Position numbers and translations under genes: made by a program
Source: Trifolium pratense
Taxonomy: Eukaryota; Streptophyta; Magnoliopsida; Fabales; Fabaceae
DNA: 64,000 nucleotides
NCBI RefSeq assembly: GCF_020283565.1
Contig: NC_060061.1
Location: 47,467,362-47,531,361, forward strand
Reading direction: 5' to 3'
Notes under the pieces: generated by a model
Databases searched by the model: none
Told to the model about the DNA's origin: nothing
Seen by the model: the letters and a program-made list of their open reading frames with translations, nothing else
In this document: positions 34,264-46,140 of the stretch, piece by piece
Position numbering within the stretch: the first letter of the stretch is position 1
How the letters are laid out: each line of letters starts with the position of its first letter

Positions 34264-35430
34264 TTAAATGGACTTTAATCCCATCCCAATTACCGACTTC
34301 TTCACTAAGTCTCTAGCTAACCCCTTCGTCAAGTGGTCAGCTAAGTTTTGTTGCGACCGAACAAACTCAATAGATATCACCCCATTCATGATTAATTCCC
34401 TAATCATAATACCCAAATGTCTAGACTTTCCATTGTATATTTGACTATATGCTTTAGCCAGTGTGGCACTACTATCACAACAGATAGAAATTGGTGATAT
34501 CGGTTTAGGCCATATTGGAATCTCATATACCAAGTTCCTTAGCCATTCTGCTTCTTTACCAGCAGCAGCTAATGCTACAAACTCAGATTCCATTGTGGAA
34601 CTAGTTATACATGTTTGCTTCTTGGAAGCCCATGAGATGGCACCTCCCCCAAGCAAGAACACCCATCCACTTGTAGAGGATGAATCTTCAACATTATTTA
34701 TCCAACTAGCATCCGAATAACCCTCTAATACCGAAGGAAATCCCATATATGACAATCCATAATTCATAGTACCCTTCAAGTACTTAAATACCCTAGTTAT
34801 CGCATGCCAATGATGTCTACTAGGATTACTAGTAAATCTGCTCAACTTTCCAACCGCATAAGCAATATCTGGTCTAGTGCTAATCATAGCATACATCAAG
34901 GAGCCTATAGCTCTTGAGTATTCGAGTTGATCCACAGGTTTACCTGTATTTGGCATAAGCTTTTCTCTCGGATCCATGGGAGTACTTACTGGAGAACAAT
35001 TTTCATAATTGAACTTCTTGAGTATTTTCTTAATGTAATGAGATTGTGTAATTACAATCCCCTTATTCTCCCGTTTAATCTTAATACCAAGAATAACGTC
35101 CGCTTCTCCCATATCTTTCATGGAGAACTTTGATGACAAGAAATTCTTTGTTTTATCAACTTGATTTTGGTCGGTGCCAAAAATCAACATGTCATCAACA
35201 TATAGACAAATGAAAACTCCTTTACCGGATGTATCAAATTTGCTATATACACATTTGTCAGCTTGGTTTAGAATGAAACCATTAGACAAAACAACCTCAT
35301 CAAACTTTTGATGCCACTGCTTCGGAGCTTGTTTCAGCCCATACAACGACTTAACTAGCTTACACACTTTATGCTCATTACCAGGCATTACAAATCCTTC
35401 AGGTTGCTTCATATACACTTCTTCTTCCAA
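34264..35430 (-). pseudogene. Copia pol: reverse transcriptase and RNase H segment
   Basis: A 388-codon minus-strand frame with the Copia RT core: [17 protein letters not shown], the catalytic [12 protein letters not shown] (YVDD), [18 protein letters not shown] and [19 protein letters not shown]. It is followed by RNase H motifs ([23 protein letters not shown], near the end ADHLTKGL). Its upstream end is separated from the preceding RT segment by a small frameshift near 35430-35440. Confidence 0.9.
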
Positions 35431-35438
35431 ATCACCAT

Positions 35439-36023
35439 TCAGAAATATGCTGTTTTGACATCCATTTGATGAATTACTAGATTATGAATAGCCGCCAAGG
35501 CAATCAACAATCTAATAGTAGTGATACGAGCAACTGGAGCATATGTATCGAAGTAATCAATCCCTTCTTTTTGTCTAAAGCCTTGGATAACCAATCTAGA
35601 TTTAAACTTGTCAATTGTACCATCGACTTTCATCTTCCTTTTGAAGATCCATTTGCAACCCAATGGTTTGCAACCAGGTGGTAAATCAGATAATACCCAA
35701 GTATTATTTTCCATGATAGAACCAATCTCTTCATCAATTGCTTCTTTCCAAAACACAGAATCTCGAGATTTCACAGCTTCATCATACGTTCTTGGATCCT
35801 CTTCTATACTATAACAATAATAGTATTGTGTATCAATCTGGTCTTTTGATCCCTCAACTAAATATAGTTGAAAATCAGAACCATAAGATTTAGCTTTTCT
35901 AGCTCTTTTGCTTTTACGAGGTTCGAATGTCTCACTTGCTACTTCATTTGAATGATCATCCTTTAAAGATTCATCCAACTTTGGTATAAGGTCCTTTGGT
36001 CTAGGTGTATAGAAGAGAAACAA
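35439..36023 (-). pseudogene. Copia pol: N-terminal reverse transcriptase segment
   Basis: The frame carries the start of the Copia RT domain (NNTWVLSDLPPGCKPLGCKW, FKSRLVIQGF, DTYAPVARITTIRLLIALAA, QMDVKTA). It ends early by frameshift just before the continuation in 34264-35430. It overlaps the integrase frame in another register. Confidence 0.9.
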
Positions 36024-37342
36024 TTCTCATCAAATATCGCATCTCTCGATTCTATAATTGTGTTAATAGAGATCGAGTCATTAGGTTCTATAACATAAAA
36101 CCTATAAGCCTTGGAATGCTCAGCATATCCAACAAAGATGCAAGCTACACCCTTTTCACCCAAAGTTTTCCTTTTAGGATCCGGGAGTCTAACCACGGCC
36201 CTGCAACCCCAAACACGTAGAAAGTTTAAGTTGGGTCGTTTCTTATACCAAAGTTCATATGGGGTAGTATTATTCCTTTTATTAGGAACCCTATTTAACA
36301 AATAGCAAGCCGTTAACATGGCTTCTCCCCAAAACCCTTCACTTAAACCAGAGTAAGATAACATGGCATTCACCATTTCTTTAAGAGCTCTATTTTTCCT
36401 TTCAGCCACACCATTTTGTTGAGGTGTATAAGGTGCCGTAGTCTCATGAATGATTCCTACGGATTGGAAAAATACAGGATCATAATATTCACCACCTCTA
36501 TCCGTACGTAATGTTTTAATCATCACATTCTGTTGCAGTTCAACTTCAGTTTTATAAATTCTGAATTTATCTAAAGCTTCGTCCTTAGCATGCAATAAAT
36601 AAACATAGCAGAATCTAGATGCATCATCTATGAAAGTGTTAAGATACTTTTTATGCCCTAGTGATGGAGTAGCATGCAAATCACATAAATCACTATGTAT
36701 CAATTCAAGTATAAGTATAACAGATTTTCTTGTTATATTTTTAAAAGGTTGCCTAGTGATCTTTGTTAACATGCAAGTTTTACACTTTTCATTATTTTCA
36801 TTAAAAACAGGAATTAAATCGTCTTTAGACATTTCATGCATTCTTTTATAATTTACATGTCCTAAACGAGCATGCCATAACGAAAAATTGATAACATTCG
36901 AAGAAGACATAAATATCGAACCAGAATCTTTAGGAACTCCATTCAAATTCATCATAAACATTCCATTATTATAATATCCAAATCCTACAAACACATCAGA
37001 CTTCGATAAAATATATTTATCGGATTCACACACTTGCTTGTATCCAAGCTTATTCAATACAGGACCAGAAATTAAATTCTTACGTAACTTAGGAACATAC
37101 AATACATTAAACAAAGTAATAGTCTTTCCAGAACTGAATTCTAGCACCATGTTTCCTTTGCCTTCAACGGGAGCGAAGTGATCATCTCCCATGTATAGAA
37201 CAGAACCATCTTCCACTGGAATAAAAGTCTTGAACCAGAAACGATCCTTGCAAACATGTGTTGTGGCGCCAGAATCAATCCACCACACGATAGCATCATC
37301 CTTGGTTTTCGGATTTGTCCTTAGACCCCTTTCCTGAACCAC
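35963..37342 (-). pseudogene. Copia pol: protease and integrase segment
   Basis: Aspartic protease motif WWIDSGATTHVC near the N-terminus. Then the GAG-pre-integrase zinc region (LWHARLGHVNYKRMHEM, CKTC) and the integrase core with HSDLCD, FIDDASRFCYVYLL, RTDRGGEYYD and APYTPQQNGVAERKNR. It ends after WGCRAVVRLPD..KGVACIFVGY. It overlaps gag by about 47 bases in a different register. Confidence 0.9.
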
Positions 37343-38186
37343 TTGCGTTCGCGTTGTCGTGGTTTTTGCCGAAGCGGCAATCCTTCTTGAAGTGACCTGT
37401 TTTGCCGCACTTCCAGCATTCTAGTTTCGGTTTCTTGTTAACACCGAAATTGCCCTTTTTGTTATTGAAAGCACGCTTCTTTCCTTTGTTTTTGTTGTTA
37501 TCGTTCTTACCACCCTCTTCGATCATATTAACCGAGGGTCCAGCAATTTCTTTGCCTTTTCCTTTGTTATCCTCATGCGCTCGTAGAGATTCCTCTATGC
37601 GCAAGTGACTTCCAAGTTGGATCAAAGACAGTTCGTCTTTTCCATGTTTCAGATTGTGTTTGAAATCCTTCCATGAAGGAGGCAACTTATCTATGATGCT
37701 TGAGACATATATTGTTTCATCCATCTTCAATCCATGTTGTGTGAACTGTCCAAGGATTCGGAGGAGTTCATTGAATTGTTCCATGACAGACCTCGATTCA
37801 ACCATTTTGTAATTGTTGAAATCGGTCACCAGGAACTTTTTACTGGATGAGTCCTCTGCCATGTACTTGGCTTCGAGACAATCCCACAATTCCTTTGCAG
37901 ATTCCACGTTTTGGTAAATATCAAATAAGGGATCAGACATACCGTTAAGAATGTGCCCTCTGCATATGTAATCGTCGTTCTCCCACTTTGATCGGCGCCT
38001 CAGATTTTCAACCGTGTCATCCTCCCCAATTTCTGGAATCGGTGTAGACAGGACGTGCACCACCTTCAACGTTGTCAACATGAAATGCATCTTCTTCTGC
38101 CAACACCTGAAGTCTTGTCCTTGAAACTTGTCCAATTTTCCGAAACTTTTAGTCATCTCCTTGACGGTGTTTCCTCCTCCAGCCAT
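37296..38186 (-). CDS. Copia gag
   Basis: A 296-codon frame starting at ATG 38184-38186. It has a UBN2-type gag domain (SFGKLDKFQGQDFRCWQKKM, AKELWDCLEAKY, VMEQFNELLRILGQF, IIDKLPPSWKDFKHNLKHG) and a single CCHC zinc knuckle CWKCGKTGHFKKDC near residue 260. It ends in a Lys/Gly/Ser-rich tail. The frame is intact in this copy. Confidence 0.9.
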   Translation of the reverse strand: MAGGGNTVKEMTKSFGKLDKFQGQDFRCWQKKMHFMLTTLKVVHVLSTPIPEIGEDDTVENLRRRSKWENDDYICRGHILNGMSDPLFDIYQNVESAKELWDCLEAKYMAEDSSSKKFLVTDFNNYKMVESRSVMEQFNELLRILGQFTQHGLKMDETIYVSSIIDKLPPSWKDFKHNLKHGKDELSLIQLGSHLRIEESLRAHEDNKGKGKEIAGPSVNMIEEGGKNDNNKNKGKKRAFNNKKGNFGVNKKPKLECWKCGKTGHFKKDCRFGKNHDNANASGSGKGSKDKSENQG

Positions 38187-38214
38187 GATTATCAGAAAAA
38201 TTACTTTGTTCGTT

Positions 38215-38739
38215 TGTTAGAAATACGGTATGATAATCCTGGATATCTTCGAAGAATCGTGTTCGTTCACTTTCCGAACAAAGTATTTCGACCCTATTCT
38301 TGTCTGGGTTCACGAAATCTTTGCGGGGATAATTCTCGAAGAGCAATCTGTTTCTGACAATAGAGAACAGATCAGAATGTAGAGAGGAAGTATTTTTCGT
38401 TATTTAAAACCGAGGCCAAATGACTCCTTATATAGGAGACCAATAACAGAAAACGAACAGGCACACCTTTTCAAAAAAAAAAAAACGGTCATGTCTGTTG
38501 GGAAAGGGTACGACTATTCAAACGGTCATGTCTATTGGGAAAGGGTACGACTATTCAAACGAACAGGCACACCTTTTCGAAAACCCCGTTTCAATTATTC
38601 GTATTCAATTACACGTTTGGCTTGACGAGCGTGCACTCCGCACTACCCTGACTCGTTTCAAACTTAACGCATAATTGCATTGGCCTATAGTAAATCACAT
38701 TACTACCAAAATACATTGTTGATACTAAAATCACGAACA
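38215..38739 (-). repeat. Copia 5' LTR
   Basis: Pairs with 33210-33735, followed on the plus strand by TSD AAATC at 38740-38744. Confidence 0.9.
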
Positions 38740-40220
38740 AAATCTACATTTAAGGACTAAGGTAAGGCTGATGGCATAACAGATCTGAAGGTTAATAATC
38801 TTTATGTTGAAACTTCAAATCCGCTCATGACTTGAAAAGTTATTGTGGTGCTTTTGGAAGGCTAAGGTTTAGGTTTAAAATAGTGAAACTAATGATAGAA
38901 TGTAGAGTTAGAGCGAGTTTTGATTTACTCTCCCGTAATTTTATTATTTTTCTTATTTCCCCTTGAAATGTAAAGGTTCCATCATTTTAAACCTTGAGTG
39001 GACAAGTTGGCCGCTGACTGTTCATTTTGGATGACGTGGCAAGTTTAGGTGGATTTTATATAAATTTTTATTTATTTAAGTAATGACATGTTGCCACATA
39101 ATAGCCAGGTTATTTTTTTAAATAAATTTTTTTAAAAAAAAGCAAAATTATAAGGTCCAAAAACAAAACGTTCCAACGTTTCCTTCATCTGCCCTAGAGT
39201 TGAGTAAACAGTTACACGACGAAGGAAGAACACAATTTGATCGATGAAGAAGCACGCACGAAGCAATTGTAGAGTTTTGCTTAGTTTTTATGAGTGTGCT
39301 GTCTTACATGTTTGTTCACTACAAGTAGAATTTACGCTAGTTTTATCTGGTTGTGAATTGGGATAAGAATTTATTTGGGACAATCACAAATAGATTATTG
39401 GTTTCATTTGTGTCAATCGTTTGCAAAGTTTCAATTATGTCTTTCGGTCTGCAGAACTTTAATTATGTCTTTTGGTCTGCAAAATGAGTCATGACATACA
39501 CAAGTTACAGCAGCTTACCGTGATCTTATTTATAACCATCTACGATTAAGGATGCCTTTAATTCGGTTTCGATTAAGTAAGTCTTGAAGAACACTTGTGA
39601 CATTCTGTTAAGCCAACTTCCAACACCTTACTTTGTAGGAGACGTGGTTGCCCATAGCCATACATAAAGAAGAGGGAATCTTCTTCAACAATTTATGCCC
39701 TCCAAGCAATGTTAAACACTCTAGAATGTTCTTGACAAATGGTCTCTTGCACATATACGTAAAAGTTTCTTTGTTTTCTCATTTTAATCCATTGAGGATC
39801 CTAGAATGGTTTTGGCGATAGGATCATAAAGTCTTTCTCTATGTGTTTTCACTTATTTTCTTGGATATCGTATTGTAATCCGGATACTAATGTCCAATGT
39901 CGGATTAGAATAAATGGCCATCGTATTGGTTGAATAAGTTATTTCAACTTCACAATCATGGAAACAAAATATCGATGGTAATGAAATCATTTCATTTTCA
40001 ATTAATAAGTAATTACTGAAAAGATAACCAACATTAAAGAGTTAGTTACAATTTTTCACTTTGCTTATTTCTACGTATATATAGTTATCTTAGTACATCT
40101 TCAAGATTTCAAGATCCGCATGCCCCATTTTGCAGCATCATTTAACCCAATACAAAAATAAATAAGGAAAAAAATTAGAACACAATACCAACATTCTAGT
40201 ATTTGATTAATAATTTGTTG

Positions 40221-40266
40221 GCCTAAATGCAGTTTTTTTTTTTTGACACAGCCTAAATGCAGTTTT
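40221..40266 (-). mobile_element. Poly-A micro-insertion with TSD (minus)
   Basis: The 15-16-bp repeat gcctaaatgcagttt(t) (40221-40236, 40251-40266) flanks a T-run and gacaca. In insertion orientation this is TGTGTC plus A's. It sits at the terminus of a MITE-like sequence. Confidence 0.7.
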
Positions 40267-40652
40267 GATCCTCCTATTTTCAGTTTTTTGAAATTTTGAT
40301 CCCCTATTTTAAAAACCAATATTTTTGTCCCTCTATTTCAACATATTGGAGGACAACAAAGATATTCTAGTAGGTGTTACAAAGAACATACACTATTCTA
40401 GTAGAGCATATGGGTATCTTCAACCTCTAGCAGATTGACCCATGACAAAAAATCTGCTCGAATGGCGGGTCGCGGTCCAGCAGGAATATCTTTCATTTCA
40501 TAGCTCCGTTTCGCACGATATTTTGTGGGTTTCTACCAGAATAGAATTTCTAATCATTTTAACACAATTATCAAGTATTAAACATTAAAACATAAGTTTT
40601 AAAGAGAAATTTGTGAAACCCGTAAATAATAGTTTTTCTTTGAAAACCCATT

Positions 40653-40795
40653 TGGGTTGGCCTGGTGGTGTTGACTTGGGTCCATACAGAGCAAAAAACT
40701 CTGGCTTTAAATGGGGCCCCCGCAAGTGGTCGGTGGGATTAATCCCCTTGAATTAGTCGGTCCTAAGGCTGTATATCGAGTTTTCAACAACAAAA
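40653..40795 (+). mobile_element. SINE-like element
   Basis: Begins ttgggttggcctggtggtgtt and ends ggtgggattaatcc...gaattagtcggtcctaaggc..atatcgagttttcaacaacaaaaaa. This start, end and short A-rich tail are typical of a plant SINE family with a GG(C)CTGGTGG head and a TAGTCGGTCC..CCGAG end. The middle is shortened. Confidence 0.55.
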
Positions 40796-42504
40796 AAGTT
40801 TTTCTTTGATTTCTCCCTCTATAATTGTCAAAAAAAAAAAACACGAAATTTATGGCATTAGATTTGTAAAATCATGCTCTACTAAAGCCATTTAAGTTTT
40901 CACTTTAGTTTGTTGAAAATTAAGATTCGAAAAAATTGACAAATAAAAAAACGAAAATGAGGAATATTTTAGTTTAGTTAAAAAAAATGAAGAAGTTCAT
41001 TTGGAAACTTGAAGAAGAAGAAGAATAATACGAAAAGGTCCTCTAGTAGCTCATCAAACTGAACTTGTAGAGTGAGACTTTTTCTTGGTATGCTTCACCA
41101 CATGCCCGGGTTCTCTATCTCTTTCAATTGAATGAAAAAAAATTAGTGTAAAATTTGGTGGGTATTTTTGCAATTATACTATTTTAACACAGTAGTATTG
41201 TAAACTATGTAGTATTTTTATAACATAAATGATAAATGAAAATATATGGTTATGACTAGTGCCAACTCAAACGGGTCACTCTACCCAATTTCATGCAATG
41301 GGTAGACAAGTTGTCACCTTATATTATTGATTAATGTTGTACAGTACTTGTGTATTGGATGAATCAAGGCAGGGGGTGACTTTATCTCGAGTGTCTTGGT
41401 TCCATTTGTTATACCTTACAACGTCTCTGTTTGTGAGGCTTAAGAGAGTTTAGGGAGTAGCCTTGTTATCTTTTGAGTTTGTCTCAGGTTCCGTTGCTTT
41501 GGCACGAAAGTGGTGCGTGCGATCTAGAGACAATGTTGTGAATGAGTTGGGTATAATGATTGTTGCAGTGTTTTGTTTTTGTTTCTTGCTGAAATGTCCA
41601 AGCTTATGTGTTGTTCCAGAACTTGTTTTTATTGCTTATTGGTCATGAAGTACGAACTAGGAATATACTACTATATTTGTGTAAATGTTTGAAAGACTAT
41701 GATATTTACCTTGTATTTTATTTTGCTAGGAGATGACCTCAAATTACGCGGTGATAATTTGATTTTTCGTCGCCGTAATAAATAGTGTAGAGTAGAGAAA
41801 ATACAATTTGTTTTTTCGTCTTTATAAAAGAGAAAAAGAAAAAACTGATTTACTATAGACATTATATGATTTTATTTTTTTTAAAGATCATACCATTTTA
41901 TTTTTAAAAATAGTTTTAGAAATTCGAGGACAAATAATTAACTATGACATGTTCACAAAAAAACAATCCTTTTGTAGCGACTCATTTTCTCTGGGGAGGT
42001 ATTGGGAAGGAATTGGAATAAAAAATGAAGATTTCGCATAGTACTTTATGATAAAAAAAAATCGGATTTCTTTCATACCATTCAATCAATGAGAAAATGG
42101 GTCGGATCTTAGAAAACCGAGGAATAACGGAAAATTAAAGAAATTAAGTAAAAAGAATGAAGTAGAAGACTCCAATAACGAAAAAATTCAAACTTGATTG
42201 AGAAAAGATTTTTCTGATTCACGAAGAATGAGGTGCAAAAAGATTAATCGAGAAAGATTGATTTCTTTTGGTTATAAGATCATCATTCTAGTGATTACAC
42301 TCCAGCAGCTTCTGACTCTGAAGCATTCTCAGACAACATTCCAGGGATTTGAAAATGATGAGAACAGTCGGCGGGCGAACTAAACGTAAAAATAAAAGGA
42401 AAAACAGAAAGAAACAACAAAATATAACAACAACAGTGAAAGGGGAGGCTCCAACACCTGCTCTTACAACAACAGTAAAAGAGGTGGCTCCAACACCTGG
42501 TCAT

Positions 42505-43124
42505 TAGGATTTTCTGGTACTGAGCTTTCAAACATAGTTAACATTTGTGCTGTCAAGTCAACAATAGTCCCTTGTGGAATAACTCGATCTTGGCATTGTT
42601 ACTCGACTTCCCGAGAAGGGTAAAACAAGTATCAATTGGACACTGACATAGACACAGGCACCGGACACGCCTTCTGCTAAGTGCAGGCACTGCATAGTAA
42701 ACAGATGCTTGTTGAGCTTCATATTTGCATGAGAGGTAGGGCTGATGAAAGAGATCATCTTTGGAAGAATCATAATTACTTCTGGTACAACCTCAGATCT
42801 TGAAAGGGAAATTAAAGTAGAAAGGAAATGGCTACTCAATATGGTATTAACAATGAAGTTGGTAATGTCACTCACAATTATACAAAATTGGGGAAACATG
42901 AACTCAGAAACAAACCTTCTTTTCGAGAGAAAGAGGTAAAGTTATTATTTCTTGAAAAGGCTTACAGCAATGCAAATACTATTCTAACCTGACACAGTCA
43001 TGAACTTCATGCACTAGCTGATGTTCTTATGGAGCATGATACACTTACAGAAAGTAAGATAAAGACCTTGCTTGCACAAGTAACTAACTCAAAGCAGAAA
43101 CATCAACAACAGAAAAAGAATTAG
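42505..43124 (+). pseudogene. FtsH-type metalloprotease pseudogene, copy A
   Basis: Conceptual pieces in shifting plus-strand frames match the C-terminal half of plant organellar FtsH proteases: GFSGTELSNIVNICAVKST (after the AAA domain), then IVP.GIT and a LPEKG-like block, SKQMLVELHICMRGRADE, IIFGRIIITSGTTSDLE, QYGINNEVGNVTHNY, EKAYSNANTIL, HELHALADVLMEHDTLTESK and LLAQV. The segment between the first two blocks, which should hold the zinc-binding HEXXH, is deleted. Several stops and frameshifts follow. So this is a dead fragment; its left edge at about 42505 is the duplication breakpoint. Confidence 0.8.
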
Positions 43125-44098
43125 CATGATATAAGTGAAAGAGTTACAACTCTTAACGCATTTTGGCATTTTCAACAGAGAGAAGGACAGGAATTTCTGC
43201 TAGCCAGAGGCTTCTAATTTTGCTCAAGAAATGGGATAGACAAGTCTAGTGTAAACATGAATCACGGATAGATAGGGAAATGATTAACATTACATATCGA
43301 TTACACGTGAAATGCAAGAAGGAGGGAGTGATGTGTATGTTAATAAATTTCTCTCTGATGAATCGTAACGATCCTGATTGTTTAGTTCTCATTTCTTATC
43401 GCTTTCATACTGAAATTTTCATACAGATAGCATCACTTTCATAACAATTGTTGGATAAATAAATCTACATTCTTTTTTAAAATAGTACTGAAAGAAATGA
43501 GATTAATAAGGAAAAGATAAAACAAAAGGCATGTAAATTAGACAAGTTCAAGAGGCCACTATTGATGCCAAATTGATGTGCGAAAAATTATTGATCCAGA
43601 ATACATCAAATAATAATGTACCAAAATAAAGTCAAGATAATACATTTTAATTAAAATTTCAGGACCGACGGCTTCATCCCCAATTCCAAAGATTTGGAAT
43701 ATTAATCCACAACTTCAATGCCTTCAAATGACAATGAATTCTTCATGTCTTATGCACCAGGATTGAACCCTTGCAACAGGCACCATTGCTTTTGCCAAAC
43801 CTAAAATTAATGACAAGTTGTTAGGATAAAGGGAAAACAAGAAAAAAAGCAGACAAACAGGCACGACAGTGACTATCTCTCTGCTAGTAGAAGTATGATA
43901 AAAATGTAAAAGCGAGAAAAAAATAGCAAAGAGAGGAAAACAAAAGCAAAGAATGCTCAACCTTTATATAGATCTGAAAAAGGTAAAAACCAAAGGTAAC
44001 TAAGAACTGTAAACAAATTGTTCCATATGATAATATTATCATCAGTGCATCTAAATATTTTCCCGTTTCAGAGATCTGTCAAATATCTTATTTATCAT

Positions 44099-44180
44099 GT
44101 GTTATAGTTTCACACCCTTAACCTTTATTTGGATTCGTTGTGTTATAGTTTCACACCCTTAACCTTTATTTGGATTCGTT
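44099..44180. repeat. 41-bp tandem duplication specific to copy A
   Basis: gtgttatagtttcacaccc..ggattcgtt occurs twice here (44099-44139, 44140-44180) and once at the corresponding place in copy B (around 49486-49528). Confidence 0.85.
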
Positions 44181-45917
44181 CCTACTTGCTTGCGATCTAC
44201 TAAATCACTGTCGCAATTATGGGGGAAATGACTTGGACCAACAAGTCATTTGCAATGAATCCTATTGAGGACTGCCATCCAATGTTATTAATGGTGGATG
44301 GTAGCTCCCAAAGGAAAGCAAAAATTCTGCCATATAAATATCGCAGACGGAGTAGTTGGCTATGGCAAAAGCATAAAACCATGGAGAATATAATAAATAT
44401 AATATATGCACACAGAAAAAAAGTATAATAAAGCCACATAACAAACAGAAAACTGAAAACCACTAAACAAATATCAAAGAGGACTTAACAAAGACTCAGA
44501 TCCGGGAAAGATCAGATGACGAGGTGTTACCTAAGAAACCAAGGCATAGGAACAAAGAGGTTACCTGAGAAAACCAAAACATTCATTTTCCTAAGATGAA
44601 TAGTTCCTCGAGAATGGTCTCCTATGCAAGGCTGGAGGTGTTCAATCAAATGGATCTTGAACCGGTGTTGGGTTTGTATTTGTATAAAACACCAACGTAT
44701 AAAACGTGAGCGAGGCATGTCTGGCATTCCGAATTCCAATGTTCGCACCACATTCAAAGCACGATGAGTGGTCTCGGAAATGTCAGAGATTCTTAAAGTA
44801 AAACAAAAAAACGTCACTGATAGTTTTCACATCAATCGTAAATTGAATATTATTATGAATCGTAAAATATATTAACAATATAAAAATGACATTTTTAAGT
44901 GAAAACAAGTGAGTAAATTATAAACTAATATATCATATACTAACTTCAAAATTCAATATTTAAGTCATAAATCGGGAGATATAAGGATGTTTGGGGTGGA
45001 TGAGATAAAGAGTGGAGGGATAAGGAGGTCATGAGTTCGATTCCCACTTTTAGCAAAAAACTAACAATGCTAATTACTAACATTAACTATTTCAAAAATA
45101 ATAAAAAAATTCATAAATCAAATGACAAAAGAAATGTGCATGACTAGAATTTATCGTAAGATACTGATAACTATGATAACCGCTGCTTTGTGCACCATAT
45201 CTGCTGTCACTGCCAAAACCGCTATGGCAAAAGTACCTTTCCTAGGCTGGTACGAGAAACCAGAAACCAGAAACTCTACAGCCATTGTATGGCATTTTGC
45301 TGTAAAGCCGCTATACCATAGCACCATGGCAGCCACTTAACAACACTGCTATCATTCAGCAAAAAGACTCGAGTTCAAAAGGAGCTTTGGACTTCCAAAA
45401 AAATGAGAGAAACATTTACAAGAAAATGCTTTATATGAATCCGAGGTCAAAATTTTCATCTCTTGATTGGCAGAAAGATGAAAAGAATATAATGAAACCA
45501 GGAGGCATTCTAGCTTATTGGTTTTAAGAATGCAAAAGAGAAGATATGCAGAATTTGAAACTAGAGAATCTTGTAAAGAATGCTATTAACGATAATGCAA
45601 CAAGAGGAAACAAAGATATCCATGGCAGAGTTATGCAATAGCAGCAGACTTATCGGTGAGGGCTTGGAATAATTTCATGTTTTTGGCAACAATTTCTTAG
45701 TTTAGTATGAGTGATCACCATTTCACGATTGCCTTAACAAGCTTGTTTGTATTATATTAAAAGATATGACAAAATCAGAATATATGAATAAAAGCAATCT
45801 TCAAGATTGTAAGCTTCGTTCCAAGTATTCACAAAATATTTCGGATACAATCATATATAATTAGTAATTAGTAAGAAATAACAAATGAGAGAAAAGAAAA
45901 CCATTCATGTAAACATT

Positions 45918-46140
45918 TTTTTTTTAATGGTAAAATATATTATATAAACGCAAAAAGAACAAGTGAAAGTTCAGAGTACAAAGGGGTACCTGAAGTACAT
46001 CCCGTCAACACCGAACAACATCTAAAAAAAACACACAGCTATACAAGAAAGCACTCCAAAAGCTAAACACCTGTAACCCACCACCGCAAGAAGATCCAAG
46101 GAACCATTTGAGGGAGAGACAAGGATCGGCTACCAACATT
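45918..46140 (-). mobile_element. Poly-A retroposon insertion, only in copy A
   Basis: About 220 bp starting with a T-run and ending before aacatt, with 6-bp repeats AACATT at 45912-45917 and 46135-46140. The matching place in copy B (aaacattagttttaatagg, about 51252) lacks it. The minus-strand poly-A and internal sequence suggest a 5'-truncated LINE. Insertion after the duplication is the simplest reading. Confidence 0.75.

Larger units (their letters stand above)
33210..38739 (-). mobile_element. Copia LTR retrotransposon, full length, frameshifted
   Basis: LTRs at 33210-33735 and 38215-38739 (about 525 bp, roughly 98% identical by eye), with perfect TSD AAATC (33205-33209, 38740-38744). 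On the minus strand the order is gag, protease, integrase, reverse transcriptase, RNase H, which is Copia order. The polypurine tract (complement of actccccccatttt, 33738-33751) abuts the 3' LTR. Only 28 bases separate the 5' LTR from the gag start at 38186, and I see no Met-tRNA PBS there. Three breaks in frame (about 37300-37340, 35965-36020 and 35430-35440) make this copy non-autonomous. Confidence 0.95.
38745..42504. other. Intergenic without a recognisable gene
   Basis: Frames are short. It contains a short tandem repeat near 39430-39485 (a(c)tttaattatgtcttt(c/t)ggtctgca), the micro-insertion at 40221, a fragment resembling the TAAATGCAGTTTTGATCC MITE termini (40251-40330) and a SINE (40653-40795). 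At 42356-42507 there is a 49-residue basic frame starting MMRTVGGRTKRKNKRK with a two-copy APTP-type repeat; I do not recognise it. Confidence 0.5.

Noticed and set aside
41463..41648. 61-codon plus-strand frame with hydrophobic stretch
   Set aside because: No recognisable family, no supporting splice context; not reported as a gene.
41940..42300. Possible plastid-derived insertion (sequence style reminiscent of organelle intergenic DNA)
   Set aside because: I could not match it to any specific organelle gene from memory. A search against plastid and mitochondrial genomes would decide it.
44988..45050. tRNA-like B box (gagttcgattcccac) in both duplication copies (also 50345-50415)
   Set aside because: No convincing A box or cloverleaf; probably a decayed SINE, not a tRNA gene.
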